In this document: positions 15,401-16,052 of the stretch, piece by piece | How the letters are laid out: every line of letters starts with the position of its first letter | Position numbering within the stretch: position 1 is the stretch's first letter | Origin: Mageeibacillus sp. UBA1255 | GTDB taxonomy: Bacteria > Bacillota > Clostridia > UBA1212 > UBA1255 | Direction of reading: 5' to 3' | DNA length: 16,052 nt | NCBI GenBank assembly: GCA_002308795.1 | Contig: DBVV01000154.1 | Location: forward strand, 1-16,052 | Position numbers and translations under genes: made by a program | The notes under the pieces: model-generated | The model's database searches: none | What the model was told of the DNA's origin: nothing | The model's input: only the letters and a program-made list of their open reading frames with translations

Positions 15401-15923
15401 CGGCGACGACAGCACCTGGATGAACCTGCTCATCGATAAAGATATGAACCATGCGACAGGCTGGGAAGGCTACGACCTGATCGTCAACCGCGGAAGAACG
15501 GCGGACAAGCTCAGCGTCGAACAGTTTGACGGAAATTTCTGGACTTCTTCGAAGATAGGCGAGGCGGAGTATACCGTGAGCGGTCAATACCTGACTCTTA
15601 AGCTCGATAAATCTCTTCTCGGGCTAAACTCCGAAGAAGCGGCAAATTTCGATTTCAAGTGGACGGACAATTCTACCGAGACAGGCAATATCCTCGAGTT
15701 TATGGATCTGGGCGATACCGCTCCGAATGACCGCTTCAATTTCAGGTACGTTTCCGACGTTTCGAAGTACAATAAAGTGATCGAGGAGCAGGGCGGAAAG
15801 CCGATCGGAGATAACGGCAGTTCCTTCAACCCGCTGCCGATAGTGATCGCAGGGACAACGCTCCTGGTAGTTGCCGCCGCGGTCATGGTAGTTCTTAAGA
15901 ACAGGAAAGGGAAGGAAGCTTGA
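12420..15923 (+). CDS. YwaF/TMEM164-like membrane module fused to an extracellular GH71/99-like and CBM9-like protein
   Basis: 1167 residues in one frame. Residues 20-250 carry seven membrane helices, with HWLITLPLFLC (83-93) in the third helix, resembling the TIGR02206/YwaF (TMEM164-like) family. After a basic linker, residues 272-294 look like a signal peptide with a possible cleavage site (TTSAGA-E). Residues 300-540 are a beta-rich region, perhaps a LamG/concanavalin-like sandwich (ends GYIDDFWFDRTEID). A GH71/99-like barrel follows: VGVFYFLCWVG, AEPYFGYYKNDDAWIYRKH, AAGVDFIFLDVSNA, WNGKPLILGN, ITGWNEWIAG (E850). Then comes a CBM9/DOMON-like sandwich (KVSQDADYVYFMVKT, TWMNLLID, GWEGYDLIV), and a final membrane helix (PLPIVIAGTTLLVVAAAVMV) with a basic end. 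The outer part parallels the lipoprotein at 9100 block by block. The substrate is unknown and the membrane module's task is unclear; a fusion of two once-separate genes is likely. Confidence 0.8.
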   Translation: MREFFGIGGYERAAEGYMSWQHLVFVTSFMIVMITLAVILGRRNRHKDEKTKNKVILATAIIIDSIELFKIVFLCFREHDPMHWLITLPLFLCSIPMLLLPIAAFSKGRLREAALDFVFIFGLLIAFMGTYADAMDFGSYPVLGIDNVISCTTHSISGFAALYIVIAGMATMKKKNIGISFGILTAYCAMAYVADILIPYNYMFLMRGDGTPYDIFYNLVNGNRVLYPLIVVVLFLLYIAAFYFVYYLITKAIAKKKINKNGAGRDGGTAARTIALMLVFSSVLMTVLTTSAGAETVSPKLTGSVPDWAVRSSNRYTFDFSEEDPTFYSQHEALQITLRNGMQISGGRLICAERKNLSFATRGSLGDDFGIAGGSMGFKMSILGGEVTTLLRDQDNELKKSDHGLRISFKPDKLTVQDDFKNKKATVDISRFTAGGNECIVEITDKPTYFTVSINGETLMRITYTEQAAAQNGYSVSNYAADLVFYDGAGNELARSEGSSMQRAGHMVFALEKLDGYIDDFWFDRTEIDQSLPETGGQRVINYGNWVATDDLSRVTVLENDAGSPRNNRTVGVFYFLCWVGAGIHVQDNTKIYLEKGVDGLRKYLEKSGGEAYWAEPYFGYYKNDDAWIYRKHAYMLEAAGVDFIFLDVSNAEVFTPGHTLLFDTWLQIRKEGGHTPQICFLTGDTPSTLEKDVKNLRKSVYSEKNWDKYKELFYEWNGKPLILGNTKGINAETKEYLDEKFTVRGCWAWCDQDGYWTWMDETWNDGKGNYVQHKGRDKNGVFEQMSVTAGHHASSSKGRSYVNGVQPNNNKQDFMFSFDESRKGLGFASQFEAAIKADPQVLMITGWNEWIAGNGRGSNFMALTNIYNVCYVDEFNPEFSRDIEPMKLRDGVGFGDNFYYQMVDYIRKYKGLDKLSYTTGQATIENGDVSAWAGVGPEFRDTIGDVEFRNTYSYDRAFKYINGTGRNDFDEAKVSQDADYVYFMVKTVNDIVRGDDSTWMNLLIDKDMNHATGWEGYDLIVNRGRTADKLSVEQFDGNFWTSSKIGEAEYTVSGQYLTLKLDKSLLGLNSEEAANFDFKWTDNSTETGNILEFMDLGDTAPNDRFNFRYVSDVSKYNKVIEEQGGKPIGDNGSSFNPLPIVIAGTTLLVVAAAVMVVLKNRKGKEA

Positions 15924-15971
15924 CTTCCGGCCTGCGACGCAGCAGAAACGGAAACGGGCAGTAAAAACAGC

Positions 15972-16000
15972 TTGACCGGAGGGCAATAATTGTGTAAAAT
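15972..16000 (+). promoter_or_regulatory. Promoter for tRNA-Arg
   Basis: TTGACC (15972-15977), 17 bases, TAAAAT (15995-16000), ending 11 bases before the mature tRNA 5' end. Confidence 0.65.
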
Positions 16001-16008
16001 ACCCTCCG
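15977..16008. terminator. Hairpin overlapping the tRNA-Arg promoter
   Basis: CGGAGGG (15977-15983) and CCCTCCG (16002-16008) are perfect complements with an 18-base loop. It could end the fusion gene's transcript (there is no good T-run) or act as an operator, since it brackets the -10. Confidence 0.35.
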
Positions 16009-16010
16009 TT

Positions 16011-16052
16011 GTCCCAGTACCTCAGGGGATAGAGGGTCCGCCTCCTAAGCGG
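16011..16052 (+). tRNA. tRNA-Arg (anticodon CCU), 5' part cut by window edge
   Basis: Acceptor strand GTCCCAG, TA, D-stem CCTC/GAGG with loop AGGGGATA, then anticodon stem TCCGC with loop CTCCTAA (anticodon CCT) and GCGG of the 3' strand. The T-arm and 3' acceptor lie beyond the window. Confidence 0.88.

Overview
The window looks like a chromosomal segment from an anaerobic, gut-type Clostridia relative (Firmicutes/Bacillota). Four things suggest this: an oxygen-sensitive class III ribonucleotide reductase with its radical-SAM activase, a rubredoxin fusion, a C_GCAxxG_C_C redox protein, and surface proteins with Pro/Glu/Thr-rich stalks and C-terminal membrane anchors. Promoters read as good sigma-A boxes (several TTGACA-17-TATAAT). 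No insertion sequence, phage gene or CRISPR array was seen. The exact genus cannot be told from the sequence alone.

Left part (1-3457): the 5' part of nrdD runs off the left edge on the minus strand. Divergent from it is a three-gene plus-strand run: an MBL-fold/rubredoxin fusion, a PPOX-type flavin protein with an extra C-terminal region, and the activase nrdG. The 421-base divergent region holds a strong promoter for each side and, about midway, a dyad resembling an NrdR box. The rubredoxin part of the fusion is broken by a one-base frameshift next to its second CxxC.

Middle part (3458-7310): lysA (diaminopimelate decarboxylase) from its own promoter, then an XRE-cupin regulator and an acyl-CoA synthetase 9 bases apart, ending in a bidirectional terminator.

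Right part (7337-15923): a cell-surface carbohydrate region. A membrane-anchored PIG-L deacetylase (minus) and a GH71/99-like lipoprotein with a CBM9-like tail (plus) diverge from a 13-bp perfect inverted repeat whose arms are the -10 regions of both promoters. After the lipoprotein come a C_GCAxxG_C_C protein and a YgjV-type membrane protein. A terminator and tRNA-Pro(GGG) separate these from an 1167-residue protein that joins a seven-helix YwaF/TMEM164-like membrane module to a paralogue of the same GH71/99-like plus CBM9-like unit, with a C-terminal anchor. The window ends inside tRNA-Arg(CCU).

How they may work together: the left genes make and protect the anaerobic dNTP supply. The right genes look like a surface glycan-trimming set (deacetylase plus two related hydrolase-like proteins). 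The substrate and the role of the membrane module are not known from the sequence; the YwaF-hydrolase fusion is the best candidate for something undescribed.
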